Below are positions 8,425 to 17,023 of a DNA stretch of 19,312 bases, piece by piece. Each line of letters begins with the position of its first letter. The stretch's first letter is position 1. The stretch is taken from contig JAAZDU010000051.1 of NCBI GenBank assembly GCA_012512665.1, positions 1-19,312 of the forward strand, in the 5' to 3' direction. A program made the position numbers and the translations under genes. A model generated the notes under the pieces. It did not search any database. It was not told the origin of the DNA and was given only the letters and a program-made list of their open reading frames with translations. The DNA comes from Bacillota bacterium. Lineage in GTDB: Bacteria > Bacillota > Dethiobacteria > DTU022 > JAAZDU01.

Positions 8425-9174
8425 TTACAAAAATCTTTCGCGCTCCAGGGCAAAGACAAAAGCTACTATTTCATCCCGCAGCCTTTCATCGATATCTTCA
8501 AATTTAACAGCGTGTCTGTAGGGCAGATTCATTTTTTCTTTGGGCAAATACATCCAAACTACCCTGCCTAACACCATTAATTCTTTCTCTTTTTTGCTGC
8601 ATTTAAGAAAAAGGCGCAGAATTAAGCGGCTATTAACAGCATAGCGGCGCCTGTTAATCATCTGAATCCCGCCTCCGCTTATATCAGCAGTCAATGCTTT
8701 TTCGGGTTTGCCCAGGGACAAAGCAATCCCATCAATAGTTTCTTTTTCCTTCAGACCACCGAGGCAGGACAATAATCTAACTGCTTTTTTTTGTTCGGGA
8801 GAATGTGTCCCGTCATCATCTTGGACCAGCCAGCAGTGGACCTTAAGGGTAAAAGGCAGGCGGTAGTACTGCCTACGCTGGTACCTGGTAACTTCTTCAG
8901 GCCAGGAGATCAGGTAAAGGAGAAGCCCGTTGGCAACCTTTTGCCCCAGCACAGTGCTGCTGAAAAAATATTGTGCATCTTTTGCAAGCAGTCGCAATGA
9001 GAAGCTTTGGCCTTCCTGCATCTGCAGCATTTCCCGCTTGGCCATGGGAACACCGATAACAAGATTGTCCGGATCTACTCCCTGGACAATGCTCTTGAAG
9101 TAAATGCCTTTTTGCTTATCGTACACTTCCAGGAGCTGGTTTACCCGAAAGAGTTCTCTTATTTTTTTATCCAT
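8425..9174 (-). CDS. YcgR-like PilZ domain protein (probable c-di-GMP receptor), copy 2
   Basis: This 249-residue soluble protein is a paralogue of the protein encoded at 281-1030, with the same layout. It has an N-terminal YcgR/PilZN-type domain and a C-terminal PilZ domain with RQYYR (R101-R105) and DISGGG (D164-G169), the arginine and DxSxxG motifs that bind c-di-GMP. The stretch between the motifs is about 58 residues and charged, as in the first copy. The ATG at 9174 is preferred because MDKKIRELF aligns with the start of the paralogue and GGGGTGG lies 11 nt upstream. A GTG at 9189 would add MACSF but has no good binding site. It is convergent with wecC, sharing the terminator at 8375-8410. 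It stands alone, with the isomerase terminator upstream. Confidence 0.87.
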   Translation of the reverse strand: MDKKIRELFRVNQLLEVYDKQKGIYFKSIVQGVDPDNLVIGVPMAKREMLQMQEGQSFSLRLLAKDAQYFFSSTVLGQKVANGLLLYLISWPEEVTRYQRRQYYRLPFTLKVHCWLVQDDDGTHSPEQKKAVRLLSCLGGLKEKETIDGIALSLGKPEKALTADISGGGIQMINRRRYAVNSRLILRLFLKCSKKEKELMVLGRVVWMYLPKEKMNLPYRHAVKFEDIDERLRDEIVAFVFALERERFL

Positions 9175-9242
9175 GAAGCTACAAGCCACCCCATATTATT
9201 TATCCTCATCGCCAGGTTTCTTCTTTCCTTTCTTTTCCCTAC

Positions 9243-9258
9243 TGGCATTTTCCTGCCA
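9243..9258. repeat. Short dyad upstream of pilZ copy 2
   Basis: TGGCA (9243-9247) and TGCCA (9254-9258) form an inverted repeat. Read on the minus strand the site is TTGGCAGGAAAATGCCA. It resembles a sigma-54 -24/-12 element, but the GC doublet is one base too close, so that reading is weak. The core GCAGGAAAAT is shared with the region upstream of pilZ copy 1. It may be an operator or promoter element. Confidence 0.35.
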
Positions 9259-9329
9259 AAAAACTACTTTTTTCTACTTCTGAAACCTATGCCAGAGTAA
9301 AAAGCTTGTCCATCCACACACCTTGTTTT

Positions 9330-9356
9330 AAAAAAACCCCCTTTTTGCAGGAGGGG
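9330..9356 (-). terminator. Intrinsic terminator of the isomerase gene
   Basis: On the minus strand CCCCTCC (9356-9350) pairs with the GGGGG run (9341-9337), allowing a bulge, and is followed by seven T (9336-9330). An outer AAAACAAG/CTTGTTTT pair (9360-9367 and 9322-9329) could extend the stem. It lies about 20 nt beyond the isomerase stop codon. Confidence 0.75.
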
Positions 9357-9378
9357 TAAAAAACAAGCCTGGATTAAG

Positions 9379-10161
9379 TTAAACTAGGAAGCTAAGATCC
9401 TGAGGAGATTCAAGAAAAGATTGGTACAAAGAAATCTCTTTTTTTAAGGGAAACGGATGGTGGTCTGCCGGGCTGCACTGTATAAGGGGGGGCAAGGCAG
9501 CATAGCTGGAATTAGGGATAAACTGTGTAGTTTCGTCATTAACGCCAGCAGAAAGGCAAAAGTACCCGGCACCTCCCATCTGCTGCATAGGCTCATACAG
9601 GGAGCTAAATTCCCTGGCTACCAGGTTACCCATAATTAAATAGTCGGAGGAAGAATTAATGGTAACATGACCAAAGCCGGAAGGAATAAGTACTTTGTCC
9701 CCTCTGGTAGCTTCCACTAATATAACTTTCTCTAAACCCTGGCGGGGATTTTTAAGGTCATAAGGCTTCTGTAAAAGGTACTTTGCTTGCCCGTAGAGCA
9801 CTTCGTAGACCTCCGGGTAGGTAGCATCAGAGCCCGGTTTGGTAGGGTGGTAGTGCCCTGCTGTTTTTATATACTCCCGCCCGATTTTCCCGGGCAGTAA
9901 AACGGTAATATCGTAGCGAATGCCCCAGGACTCAAAGCTGTCCTTATCCTCTGGAAGGTAAAGATCCCGGTACATGTAATATAGCTCGCGCCCCGGATCC
10001 TCATCAACCTTTACATCCTCCTCTCCCCGGTATAGGACATCTATCATTTCTTCCAGGCGGCGCACCGCCGGCACTACTGGTTGCAAAGGGTTTTGAAAAA
10101 GCATCTTCTTTTTATCCCCGTCCCAGGAAAGGGGCAGCCCGCTAAGGGTTAAGTTGATCAT
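9379..10161 (-). CDS. Glucose-6-phosphate isomerase, cupin (archaeal) type
   Basis: This 260-residue cytoplasmic protein is of the GPI cupin family, metal-dependent isomerases interconverting glucose 6-phosphate and fructose 6-phosphate. They are unrelated to the classical Pgi fold. The cupin metal ligands are visible: H103 and H105 in AGHYHPT, E117 in YPEVYEVL and H165 in SGFGHVTIN, matching the His-His-Glu-His set of the Pyrococcus enzyme. It is about 70 residues longer than the Pyrococcus enzyme, mostly through a C-terminal tail from about residue 200 and an N-terminal extension. AAGGAGGT precedes the ATG with a long spacer (about 13 nt), and no better in-frame start exists. A perfect minus-strand TATAAT lies at 10209-10204, but no -35 matches it. 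The gene has its own terminator, so it is probably monocistronic. It could supply fructose 6-phosphate for amino-sugar synthesis, but that link is speculative. Confidence 0.88.
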   Translation of the reverse strand: MINLTLSGLPLSWDGDKKKMLFQNPLQPVVPAVRRLEEMIDVLYRGEEDVKVDEDPGRELYYMYRDLYLPEDKDSFESWGIRYDITVLLPGKIGREYIKTAGHYHPTKPGSDATYPEVYEVLYGQAKYLLQKPYDLKNPRQGLEKVILVEATRGDKVLIPSGFGHVTINSSSDYLIMGNLVAREFSSLYEPMQQMGGAGYFCLSAGVNDETTQFIPNSSYAALPPLIQCSPADHHPFPLKKEISLYQSFLESPQDLSFLV

Positions 10162-10253
10162 AAAGCAACTAAGGACCTCCTTATCGCTTAAGTCTTTACT
10201 ATCATTATATTTTGCCGCAGCATTAATATTTTAAACAGGCAAAAAAACTAACT

Positions 10254-10276
10254 AAAAAAACCCTGGTGGGCTAGGG
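10254..10276 (-). terminator. Weak intrinsic terminator after capA
   Basis: On the minus strand CCCT (10276-10273) pairs with AGGG (10264-10261) across an 8-nt loop and is followed by seven T (10260-10254), with another T7 run shortly after. The stem is only 4 bp and includes the capA stop codon, so termination may be partial. Confidence 0.45.
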
Positions 10277-11554
10277 GGAAAGTGTAAAAGCCGGCACAAA
10301 ACCCTGTAGCCGCTGCTGTATTTTAGTCCAGTCGGCTTTCAATTTTTCCTGCGTGTCGGCTGAGATTTGGTATTTTTCAGGCTCGGCCTCTAACACTCTG
10401 TAGAGGGGGAGAAGGCGATGGCGCCAGGAGCGGTTGACCCAGGTTACCAGGTAATCAACATCCTTCAGGTACGCATCACCCCGCGCCAGATCTTTTTCCA
10501 GGTGAAATCGCAGCAGCAGCCCGTATTTTACCTCGCCGGTAGGAATACTGCCTTCAATCCTGTGCTGATTGGAGATAAAATTTCCCAGGGAATAAACCAC
10601 AAAACCCCGCCGTATATCTCCATCACTACCTTCTACCTCTATAAACTCCATGGGCTGAATAACATGAGGGTGGCTCCCCAATATTATGTCTGCGCCTGCT
10701 TCCACAAGAAAGCGCGCCAGGCGCCTTTGCTCTTCACTGGGCTCAAATTGGTATTCCTGCCCCCAGTGCATGTAAACTACAACCAGGTCAGCCCCTTCCT
10801 GGCGTGTTCTTGCAATATCCCTGGCCATAAGGTCTTCATCAATAAGGTTAACTATGTAGTCTTTGCCTTCAGGTAAAGGAATACCATTGGTACCGTATGT
10901 ATAGGACAAAAAAGCAAGGGTTATCTCATTTGCCTCCAGCAGCAGCGGGTCATCTCGCTCCTGCTGGCTGCGGGCTGTACCAAAAGCTTCCAGGCCAGCC
11001 TCCTCTATCACCTCCAGCGTGCGGTAAAGGCCCCCTTCACCGCTGTCCAGGGAGTGATTATTGGCAGTTGCCAGCAGATCGAAGCCGGCCTCCTGCAAAG
11101 CAAAGGCAATTTCATCAGGGCTGTTGAACCTTGGATATGCCCTGTAGCCTTTATCTCTTCCCGCTAGGGTCGTCTCCAAATTGGCAACCGCCAGGTCGGC
11201 AGATTGAAGATACGGGGCGATAAGCTGAAAACTGGGAGAAAAATCGTAGCTGTCCTCTTCACTGTTATAGGCTTGGAGGTACTGGGTCTGGTGCACCATA
11301 ATATCACCCGCCGCCACCAAGGTAGCCTGGCTGAAGGACGGAGGAACATTTTTTGCCTCTTCCCCTTCCAGCGGGATCTCTTCCTCCCCCGTCCCCTCCT
11401 GCCAATCCTCTTCCTGCCCCGAATGAAGCGGCAGCTCAAAAGGAAATAAATCCTGCAGGGAAAGGCCTATTACCGGCAAATAGGAATAAACCAAAAACAA
11501 AAAGACTAACAGGACCAACAAAACTTTTAAGATAACACTTAATTTTTTCCTCAA
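10271..11554 (-). CDS. CapA family protein (poly-gamma-glutamate capsule-type, metallophosphoesterase fold)
   Basis: This 427-residue protein has an N-terminal membrane anchor (about residues 5-24) after a basic MRKK. An acidic, Glu/Gly/Pro-rich linker (45-75) follows, then a PGA_cap domain (about 77-400) on the outer face. The metal-binding blocks of the family are present in order: GDIMVH (83-88), NLETTL (115-120), ANNHSLD (154-160), HWGQEY (253-258), GSHPHVIQ (283-290) and YSLGNFISNQ (321-330). CapA/PgsA proteins act in poly-gamma-glutamate synthesis or anchoring, but many homologues stand without capB/capC, as here, and their function is unclear. The start is TTG, since the nearby ATG frame closes at once; AAAAGGG lies 9 nt upstream. 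It begins 25 nt after glnA on the same strand and is probably co-transcribed with it. Confidence 0.85.
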   Translation of the reverse strand: MRKKLSVILKVLLVLLVFLFLVYSYLPVIGLSLQDLFPFELPLHSGQEEDWQEGTGEEEIPLEGEEAKNVPPSFSQATLVAAGDIMVHQTQYLQAYNSEEDSYDFSPSFQLIAPYLQSADLAVANLETTLAGRDKGYRAYPRFNSPDEIAFALQEAGFDLLATANNHSLDSGEGGLYRTLEVIEEAGLEAFGTARSQQERDDPLLLEANEITLAFLSYTYGTNGIPLPEGKDYIVNLIDEDLMARDIARTRQEGADLVVVYMHWGQEYQFEPSEEQRRLARFLVEAGADIILGSHPHVIQPMEFIEVEGSDGDIRRGFVVYSLGNFISNQHRIEGSIPTGEVKYGLLLRFHLEKDLARGDAYLKDVDYLVTWVNRSWRHRLLPLYRVLEAEPEKYQISADTQEKLKADWTKIQQRLQGFVPAFTLSP

Positions 11555-11579
11555 AAAATCATACCCTTTTTAATTTTAA

Positions 11580-12965
11580 TTAAAGATCAAAATAGAGCTC
11601 CAGCTCATAAGGGTGCGGCCGTGCATTAACCTGGTAGCATTCGTTCTTTCTCTTGTATTCTACCCACCCTTTGATCAGCTCCTCGCTGAAAACATTGTCC
11701 TTTAATAAAAAGTCGTGATCCTCTTCCAGGGCAGCCAGGGATTCCTCCAGGGAGCGCGGAACTACAGGTATCTTGGCCCGTTCTTCTTCGGGCAGCTCAA
11801 AGATATCCACCCCGTCAAAGGGGCCAAAACCCTCTTCCCTGGGGTCCAAGCCCCGCTCAATACCATCCAGGGCCGCCATAAGAAGAGAAGCCACGGCAAG
11901 GTAAATATTACAGCTGCCGTCGCTCAAGCGATACTCAAAGCACTTGTCCTCTGGCAGGCGGGCATAGGCAGGAATGCGGATGGCGGCTGTGCGGTTGGCA
12001 GCAGAAAAAGCCAGGTAAACAGGGGCCTCAAAGCCCGGGACCAGGCGCCGGTAGGAGTTGGTGCTGGGGCAGGCAAAGGCCATCAGGGCGGGGCTGTGCT
12101 TCAGCATACCAGCTATAGCCTGCAGGGCCAGCTTACTTAAGCCGGCATAGCCCTCTTTATCATAGAACAGCGGCTCTTCACCGCGGAAAAGTTTGAAATG
12201 GAGGTGCAAGCCGTTACCAGCCTCCATGAAAAAAGGCTTGGGCATAAAGGTAGCCGCTTTTCCTCCCTCCGCCGCTACATTGCGGATAATATACTTGGAA
12301 AGGACTACTCCATCGCACGCCTTCAGCAGGGGTGCAAAATTCATTTCAATTTCTGCCTGCCCATAGATCCCGTTTTCCCGGTGATGATATTTAACAGGGA
12401 TACCTGCTTCCGTCATCAGCCGGCACATACGGTTGCGCAGGTTTTCCGTTTTATCCAGAGGCTGGCTGGCGTGGTAACCCCCTGCCACCGCCAGCTGCTG
12501 CGGATCCAGCTTGCCTGGTCCTCCATGATATTCTGCCAAATTCTTAGACTCGCGGGAGGCAAGAATATAAAATTCCAATTCGGGAAGCCACAAGCTGCGG
12601 TCAGCTATACCGCTGTCCTGCAGGTATTTCTCCGCCCGCTTCGCTACCCCCCTGGGGTCAAGCTTATAAGATTCGCCAGAATCGGGGTCCACCAGGTCGC
12701 ATAGCAAGCTAAGAACAGGTTCTTCCCAAAAAGGATCCAGGACGGCTGTAGAAAGATCCGGAACAATAGCCAGGTCCGATGCCTCTACTCTAGTTATCCC
12801 GGATATACTGGAACCGTCAACGCCTATCCCCTTTTCCAAAAAGCCTTCCTGCAGCATATCGACAGAAACAGTAACATGTCGCTGCCAGCCGACCAGGTCT
12901 GTGTACTTCAGGTCAATCATCTTTACATTTTGCTCTTTAATTATCTCTTGTATCTTTTTTAGCAC
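11580..12965 (-). CDS. glnA: Glutamine synthetase, type I
   Basis: This 461-residue enzyme ligates ammonia to glutamate using ATP and acts as a cytoplasmic dodecamer. An N-terminal beta-Grasp domain (about 10-100) carries the catalytic Asp in VDGSSI (D50), followed by the ATP-grasp-like catalytic domain. Metal-site glutamates are in PELEFYIL (E129, E131); KPFFMEAGNGLHLHF (243-257) and NRTAAIRIP (324-332) are family signatures. R59 in GITRVEAS matches the Arg62 position of Bacillus-type I-alpha enzymes. The position of the adenylylated tyrosine of E. coli GlnA is Phe389 (DIFELPEEE), so adenylylation is unlikely. The usual PDPxxNPY loop is SDGSCNIY (348-355), an unusual change near the active site. 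The start is GTG, with GGAGGT 9 nt upstream. A substrate-shifted GlnA paralogue is the main alternative. Confidence 0.85.
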   Translation of the reverse strand: MLKKIQEIIKEQNVKMIDLKYTDLVGWQRHVTVSVDMLQEGFLEKGIGVDGSSISGITRVEASDLAIVPDLSTAVLDPFWEEPVLSLLCDLVDPDSGESYKLDPRGVAKRAEKYLQDSGIADRSLWLPELEFYILASRESKNLAEYHGGPGKLDPQQLAVAGGYHASQPLDKTENLRNRMCRLMTEAGIPVKYHHRENGIYGQAEIEMNFAPLLKACDGVVLSKYIIRNVAAEGGKAATFMPKPFFMEAGNGLHLHFKLFRGEEPLFYDKEGYAGLSKLALQAIAGMLKHSPALMAFACPSTNSYRRLVPGFEAPVYLAFSAANRTAAIRIPAYARLPEDKCFEYRLSDGSCNIYLAVASLLMAALDGIERGLDPREEGFGPFDGVDIFELPEEERAKIPVVPRSLEESLAALEEDHDFLLKDNVFSEELIKGWVEYKRKNECYQVNARPHPYELELYFDL

Positions 12966-13018
12966 TAAGTTAGCACCTCCAGTTTTTCAAAAGCTGCCAA
13001 AACATATATGCGCTCCTT

Positions 13019-13047
13019 ATTTTAACAACTAATACGGCTCTATGCAA
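13019..13047 (-). promoter_or_regulatory. Sigma-A type promoter of glnA-capA
   Basis: On the minus strand TTGCAT (13047-13042) and TAAAAT (13024-13019) are separated by 17 nt, about 55 nt ahead of the GTG start. Flanking bases match the promoter at 15337-15364, including TGAACA upstream (13061-13056), ATTGCATA around the -35 and TGTTAAAATAA around the -10. Confidence 0.75.
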
Positions 13048-13073
13048 TAACAGCCTGTTCACATTGTCTATGA

Positions 13074-13096
13074 CCTGGGCCCCCGCCGGGGCCAGG
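13074..13096. repeat. GC-rich hairpin between the RCC1 gene and glnA
   Basis: The sequence CCTGGGCCCCCGCCGGGGCCAGG can fold into a stem of nine G-C-dominated pairs with a one-base bulge. It is just downstream of the RCC1 stop and upstream of the glnA promoter. No U-tract follows on the minus strand, so it is not a canonical intrinsic terminator, but it could stall polymerase or protect the RCC1 transcript 3' end. Confidence 0.5.
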
Positions 13097-13105
13097 CATT
13101 GCTTG

Positions 13106-15250
13106 CTAGCAAAAATAGGCTAACACCCAGGCCTTCAGCAGCAGCTCTAACAGGGCCAGAAGAGGGGCTTGTTCTTCATCAGCAGTAAGAAGACGCAGCT
13201 GTTTTATCAGCTCTTTCTCTTCTAGCGCGCGTATCTTTGCCAGCATGCTTTCGCCCAGCCTATGGGTTAGTTCAACTTTTGGCGGCAGGGAACCAGGTGC
13301 AGGGTCAGTTGCCTCCACCAGGGTTGGGCCCCTCCCGCCGGGTTTGTGCGAACCTCCGGGGGGATTATCAGGCCCGGACACTGCTTCTTCAGATCCCGTA
13401 CCGGGATCAGGTTCTGGCTTTGGGGCAGGCTTTCTCAGGATAAATAGCTGGTATGTAAGCTCGGTCTCACCATCTTCTGCCGTAACAGTAACCCGGACCT
13501 GTGTCTCCTCTCCTGCCGCCAGCTTAACCCAAAAAATGTCCCCGCTCAATACAGGCGATCCGTTTACCCGGATAAGAGCAGCGCTGTCCTGGGCACTGGG
13601 TATAACTGCAAGCCATTCTGCCTGCTCTTCAACTTCCAAAGTATAAAAAAGGGTGTGGGGTTGAAAAGCAAAGCCTATCTCCTTTTCCCCTTCTTTTATC
13701 ACTAAAGAGCCCAGCAGGGCATTGCTACTGGCTTTCCTGGTTTTAAAAGAAAAGGAAAAAGGATCCAAAAAGTTCCCATGTTCCCCTTCTAGTGACTGTG
13801 CCGGCAAAACAACGGTTAAAGTGGTTCCTAAAGGTAGCTTACCTCCGGGCTCCAGCATTAAGCTGCTGCCGTTAAGCAAAGCCAATACCTCTACTTCCTC
13901 TCCTTCTGCATCCAGAAGGGCTATCTTATTAAAAGCCGGCCCTGCCGCTATCCCTTCGGCAAAAGTTATGACAACTGTAGTACGCGGTTCCACCTCTTGA
14001 GCACCCTGTAACGGCTCTGTCTTATCCACCCTGGGAGGGACAGCAATGAGCGGGAGTGTGGGAATGCTTTTATCACCTGCTGCCCCAAGCCCCAGCTGCC
14101 CGTAAGAATTATTTCCCCACGCCAACAGCCGGCTATCGCCTCCCAGAGCCATGGTATAGGACTGGCCTGCAAAAACTTTGGTTATCCCTTCCAGGGTGGA
14201 GTCCCCGTCAGTTCCCAGGGTTTTATCCGGGTAGGTCCTGCGCGTCCCACTACCACCATTACCGAGCTGGCCAGAGCTGTTATCCCCCCACGACCAGACC
14301 CTGCCCTCTTTATCCACGGCAACAGAATGATCTCCCCCCGCTGCTGCCATAGCAATGTCAGTAACTGCGGCCCTGACAGGCCTATTGGAATCACTCAAAG
14401 AATAATTACCCAATTGGCCTGAACTGTTGTAGCCCCAGCTGAAAACTACACCGCCGGCTACGGCTAAAGAGTGTTGCTCCCCCGCAGAAATATGCTCTAC
14501 ATTTTCCAGGCGGTCACTTATTTCACCTACAACCTGCACCGGTATATTTTGCTGTTCACAGCTGCCGTCACCCAGCTGCCCTGTGCTGTTCCTGCCCCAG
14601 GCCCAAACAGTGCCGTCGCTGCTCAAAGCCAGGTTATGGTTGAAACCAGCGCTTATCTTTTCTATATTCTTAAGAAAACCTTCTCCCTCGGGCCCCTTTA
14701 CCTGGACAGCTTTGCTGCTGGTAGATGTAGAGCCAACACCGAGCTGGCCCCAGTTGCTTGCTCCCCAGCTCCAGACTGTCCCGTCCTCCTTTAAAGCAAG
14801 GGCATGCCTGTAACCGGCGTCAATAGCTGTCATAGCGTCCAAATAGTCCCCTTCTTCCGGGTCAACAACAACTTGCACCGGCAGGAAACTGTTGGAAAAA
14901 GTACCATTACCCAGCTGCCCCCTTTCATTATACCCCCAGGCCCAGACGGTGCCGTCTTCTTTCAGGGCCAGGCTGAATTTATTTCCAGCTGCTACAGCCT
15001 TGATACCCACAAGGCCCTCAACTTTAAGGGGGGCATGGCTCTGGCTGATGAGAGATGGATCAAAGCCAAGCTGCCCCTTATCATTATTTCCCCAGGACCA
15101 AACAGTGCCATCGCACCTTAATAAAATGGTGTGGTCGTAGCCTGCAGCCACCGAGATGAAATTTGCACTCCCAGCCGATAGGGCTGCCGGCCAAAAAACG
15201 GTAGACAGAAAAAATACAAAGGCCACAATAAGATAATTCCTGGAAAACAT
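13106..15250 (-). CDS. Secreted RCC1-repeat protein with Ig-like and cadherin-like domains
   Basis: This 714-residue protein has a clear signal peptide (about residues 1-26, ending ALSA). Seven RCC1 repeats follow, each marked by a [SA]WG...GQLG motif, with SWG/AWG at residues 52, 104, 151, 197, 241, 290 and 347. That number suffices for one closed seven-bladed propeller. Residues about 365-465 resemble an SbsA-type bacterial Ig-like domain (Big_5). Residues about 470-575 resemble the cadherin-like beta-sandwich family. A Pro/Gly-rich linker (about 577-630) precedes an alpha-helical, leucine-rich tail ending in a hydrophobic stretch and Cys. No SLH domain, sortase motif or enzymatic motif is seen. 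It is probably an extracellular adhesin or binding protein; the ligand is unknown. GGGAGG 6 nt before the ATG supports the start. It is transcribed from its own promoter. Confidence 0.88.
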   Translation of the reverse strand: MFSRNYLIVAFVFFLSTVFWPAALSAGSANFISVAAGYDHTILLRCDGTVWSWGNNDKGQLGFDPSLISQSHAPLKVEGLVGIKAVAAGNKFSLALKEDGTVWAWGYNERGQLGNGTFSNSFLPVQVVVDPEEGDYLDAMTAIDAGYRHALALKEDGTVWSWGASNWGQLGVGSTSTSSKAVQVKGPEGEGFLKNIEKISAGFNHNLALSSDGTVWAWGRNSTGQLGDGSCEQQNIPVQVVGEISDRLENVEHISAGEQHSLAVAGGVVFSWGYNSSGQLGNYSLSDSNRPVRAAVTDIAMAAAGGDHSVAVDKEGRVWSWGDNSSGQLGNGGSGTRRTYPDKTLGTDGDSTLEGITKVFAGQSYTMALGGDSRLLAWGNNSYGQLGLGAAGDKSIPTLPLIAVPPRVDKTEPLQGAQEVEPRTTVVITFAEGIAAGPAFNKIALLDAEGEEVEVLALLNGSSLMLEPGGKLPLGTTLTVVLPAQSLEGEHGNFLDPFSFSFKTRKASSNALLGSLVIKEGEKEIGFAFQPHTLFYTLEVEEQAEWLAVIPSAQDSAALIRVNGSPVLSGDIFWVKLAAGEETQVRVTVTAEDGETELTYQLFILRKPAPKPEPDPGTGSEEAVSGPDNPPGGSHKPGGRGPTLVEATDPAPGSLPPKVELTHRLGESMLAKIRALEEKELIKQLRLLTADEEQAPLLALLELLLKAWVLAYFC

Positions 15251-15336
15251 TGCTACCTCCCTGCCTGATTCTTATTCAGTGTTCCTGCAAAACTGTTCTA
15301 GGTGGTATTTTGAAAAATAATTAAACGATACACTTT

Positions 15337-15364
15337 ATTTTAACACCCAGACAATTTTATGCAA
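15337..15364 (-). promoter_or_regulatory. Sigma-A type promoter of the RCC1 gene
   Basis: On the minus strand TTGCAT (15364-15359) and TAAAAT (15342-15337) are separated by 16 nt, about 86 nt ahead of the ATG. The boxes and their flanks match the glnA promoter, including TGAACA at 15379-15374 and the 11-nt TGTTAAAATAA. Confidence 0.7.
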
Positions 15365-15456
15365 TACAGGGTTTGTTCAGGATCGTAGCAGGCAGGAATC
15401 CATCTCGCGGAGATAATCCGTAAGATAGCAGAGGAAGAAAGGGACAGGTATATTTT

Positions 15457-15499
15457 AAGGCTCAACATGGCTGCTGTGATAAGCTGCCAGTTGAGCCTT
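15457..15499. repeat. Long stem-loop downstream of the aldehyde dehydrogenase gene
   Basis: AAGGCTCAAC (15457-15466) pairs perfectly with GTTGAGCCTT (15490-15499). After a one-base bulge, TGGC/GCCA and, past a T-T mismatch, GCT/AGC extend the stem around the loop GTGATA. On the minus strand it follows the aldehyde dehydrogenase stop by about 50 nt and could end that operon, but no U-tract follows. On the plus strand TTTT follows, although no gene reads into it. The rest of the 15251-15550 gap holds the RCC1 promoter and two GCAGGA motifs (15392-15397 plus strand; 15288-15283 minus strand), and no gene. Confidence 0.55.
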
Positions 15500-15550
15500 T
15501 TATCTGCGCTCTACTCCTGCTGGAAACCTTAAGTTTATCCTCCGGTGTTA

Positions 15551-17005
15551 CTATTTTGCCAAATTTATGACGATGCTTTTAATTTGGGTGTAGTGATCAA
15601 AAGAAAGCCAATGACCTTCACGGCCAATGCCGGATTCCTTGCAGCCGCCGAAGATAACACCTGTGGTGCTAATATCGCCGTAGGCATTAATCCACATGCG
15701 GCCGGTTTCTACACCCCGGGCCACCCGTATAGCCCTGTTAAGATCCCTGGTATAAACAGCCCCGCTTAAACCGTAGCTGTTATCATTAGCCATCCTTATG
15801 ACCTCTTCTTCATCTCTGAACTTGATGACCACCAGCACAGGCCCGAAGATCTCTTCCCGGGCCACTCGCATCTCATTGGTAACATCCGCCAGGATGGTGG
15901 GGCGCATAAAGTTACCTTTGTCTAAACCGTTTTCTGTAACCCTGGTACCCCCGCAAGCCAGGCGCGCCCCTTCGGCCAGGCCGAGGGCAACATAATTCAT
16001 AACCTTCTCGAAGTGGCCTTTATAGCAAAGCGCACCCATCTGAGACTCCTCTTCCCAGGGCAGACCAACCTTAATGCTGTTGAAAAGGTCCACGGCCATG
16101 GCCAGTATCTCGTCATAGATCTCTTCATGGAGGAAAAGACGAGAACCGGCGGAGCAGACCTGGGCAGCATTTACTAGGAAAGCGCGCAGGCCGGATTTAA
16201 CTTTATCTCTGTCGCTATCCGGGAAGATGATATTAACGGATTTACCCCCCAGTTCCAAAGTAACGGGGATAATCTTTCGCGCCGCGGCCTCACCTACCAC
16301 CCTGCCAACCTCTGTGGAGCCGGTAAAGGACAGCTTGCGCAAACCGGGATGTTCTAAAAGGTACTGGCCACATCTGGAGCCGCTGCCGGTAACGATATTA
16401 ATAACCCCGGCAGGCACGATGTCTTCTATGCATCGCATAAATTCCAACATACCCAGGGAAGCATAGCGGGAAGGCTTCACCACTGTGGTACAGCCCACAG
16501 CCAGAGCCGGGCCCAGCTTCCACGCTCCCACCACAAAAGGAACATTCCAGGGGACAATTTGTCCCACTACCCCGATAGGTTCGCGCAAGATAAGGCTCAT
16601 GGTAGTATCGTTAATGACGCTCGCCTTGCCTTCATAAGTCATAATGGCGCCTGCGCAGTAGCGGTAGAAATCGGCTGCAAACAAGATATCCGACTTTGCT
16701 TCCTTATAGAGCTTGCCGGTATCCAGGCATTCGACCATGGCCAGTTTATCCACCTGCGCTGTCATGGCATCGGCTATCCTGTGCAAAAGAGCAGAGCGCT
16801 CGACAGGGCTGGTCTTCTTATAGCTCTGGAAAGCCTTCCAGGCAGCCTGCACAGCTTTATCGACATCTTCTCTGCTGGCTTCGGCGCAGCAACACAACTC
16901 TTCACCCGTAGAAGGGTTAATGACTTTAAAAGTCTCTTTCCTGTGAGCATCTACCCAACTGCCGTCTATAAATAAGCCGTATTTTTCCTGCAAGTAGTTA
17001 TGCAT
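15551..17005 (-). CDS. NAD(P)-dependent aldehyde dehydrogenase
   Basis: This 484-residue cytoplasmic enzyme of the aldehyde dehydrogenase superfamily oxidises an aldehyde to the acid, probably as the last enzyme of the surrounding operon. The catalytic apparatus is complete: N154 in VPWNVP, K177 in VVKPS, E251 in ELGGKS and nucleophile C284 in NAAQVCSAGSR. FTGSTEVG (237-244) and EEIFGPV (374-380) are family signatures. The residue three after K177, normally the Glu that holds the NAD ribose, is Arg180 (KPSRYAS), so cofactor preference may be shifted toward NADP. Overall it resembles betaine/aminobutyraldehyde-type dehydrogenases, but the substrate cannot be assigned. GGGAGG lies 6 nt before the ATG, and the gene starts 18 nt after the DUF3830 gene. 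Confidence 0.88.
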   Translation of the reverse strand: MHNYLQEKYGLFIDGSWVDAHRKETFKVINPSTGEELCCCAEASREDVDKAVQAAWKAFQSYKKTSPVERSALLHRIADAMTAQVDKLAMVECLDTGKLYKEAKSDILFAADFYRYCAGAIMTYEGKASVINDTTMSLILREPIGVVGQIVPWNVPFVVGAWKLGPALAVGCTTVVKPSRYASLGMLEFMRCIEDIVPAGVINIVTGSGSRCGQYLLEHPGLRKLSFTGSTEVGRVVGEAAARKIIPVTLELGGKSVNIIFPDSDRDKVKSGLRAFLVNAAQVCSAGSRLFLHEEIYDEILAMAVDLFNSIKVGLPWEEESQMGALCYKGHFEKVMNYVALGLAEGARLACGGTRVTENGLDKGNFMRPTILADVTNEMRVAREEIFGPVLVVIKFRDEEEVIRMANDNSYGLSGAVYTRDLNRAIRVARGVETGRMWINAYGDISTTGVIFGGCKESGIGREGHWLSFDHYTQIKSIVINLAK

Positions 17006-17023
17006 TTTTGCCTCCCAGAAATA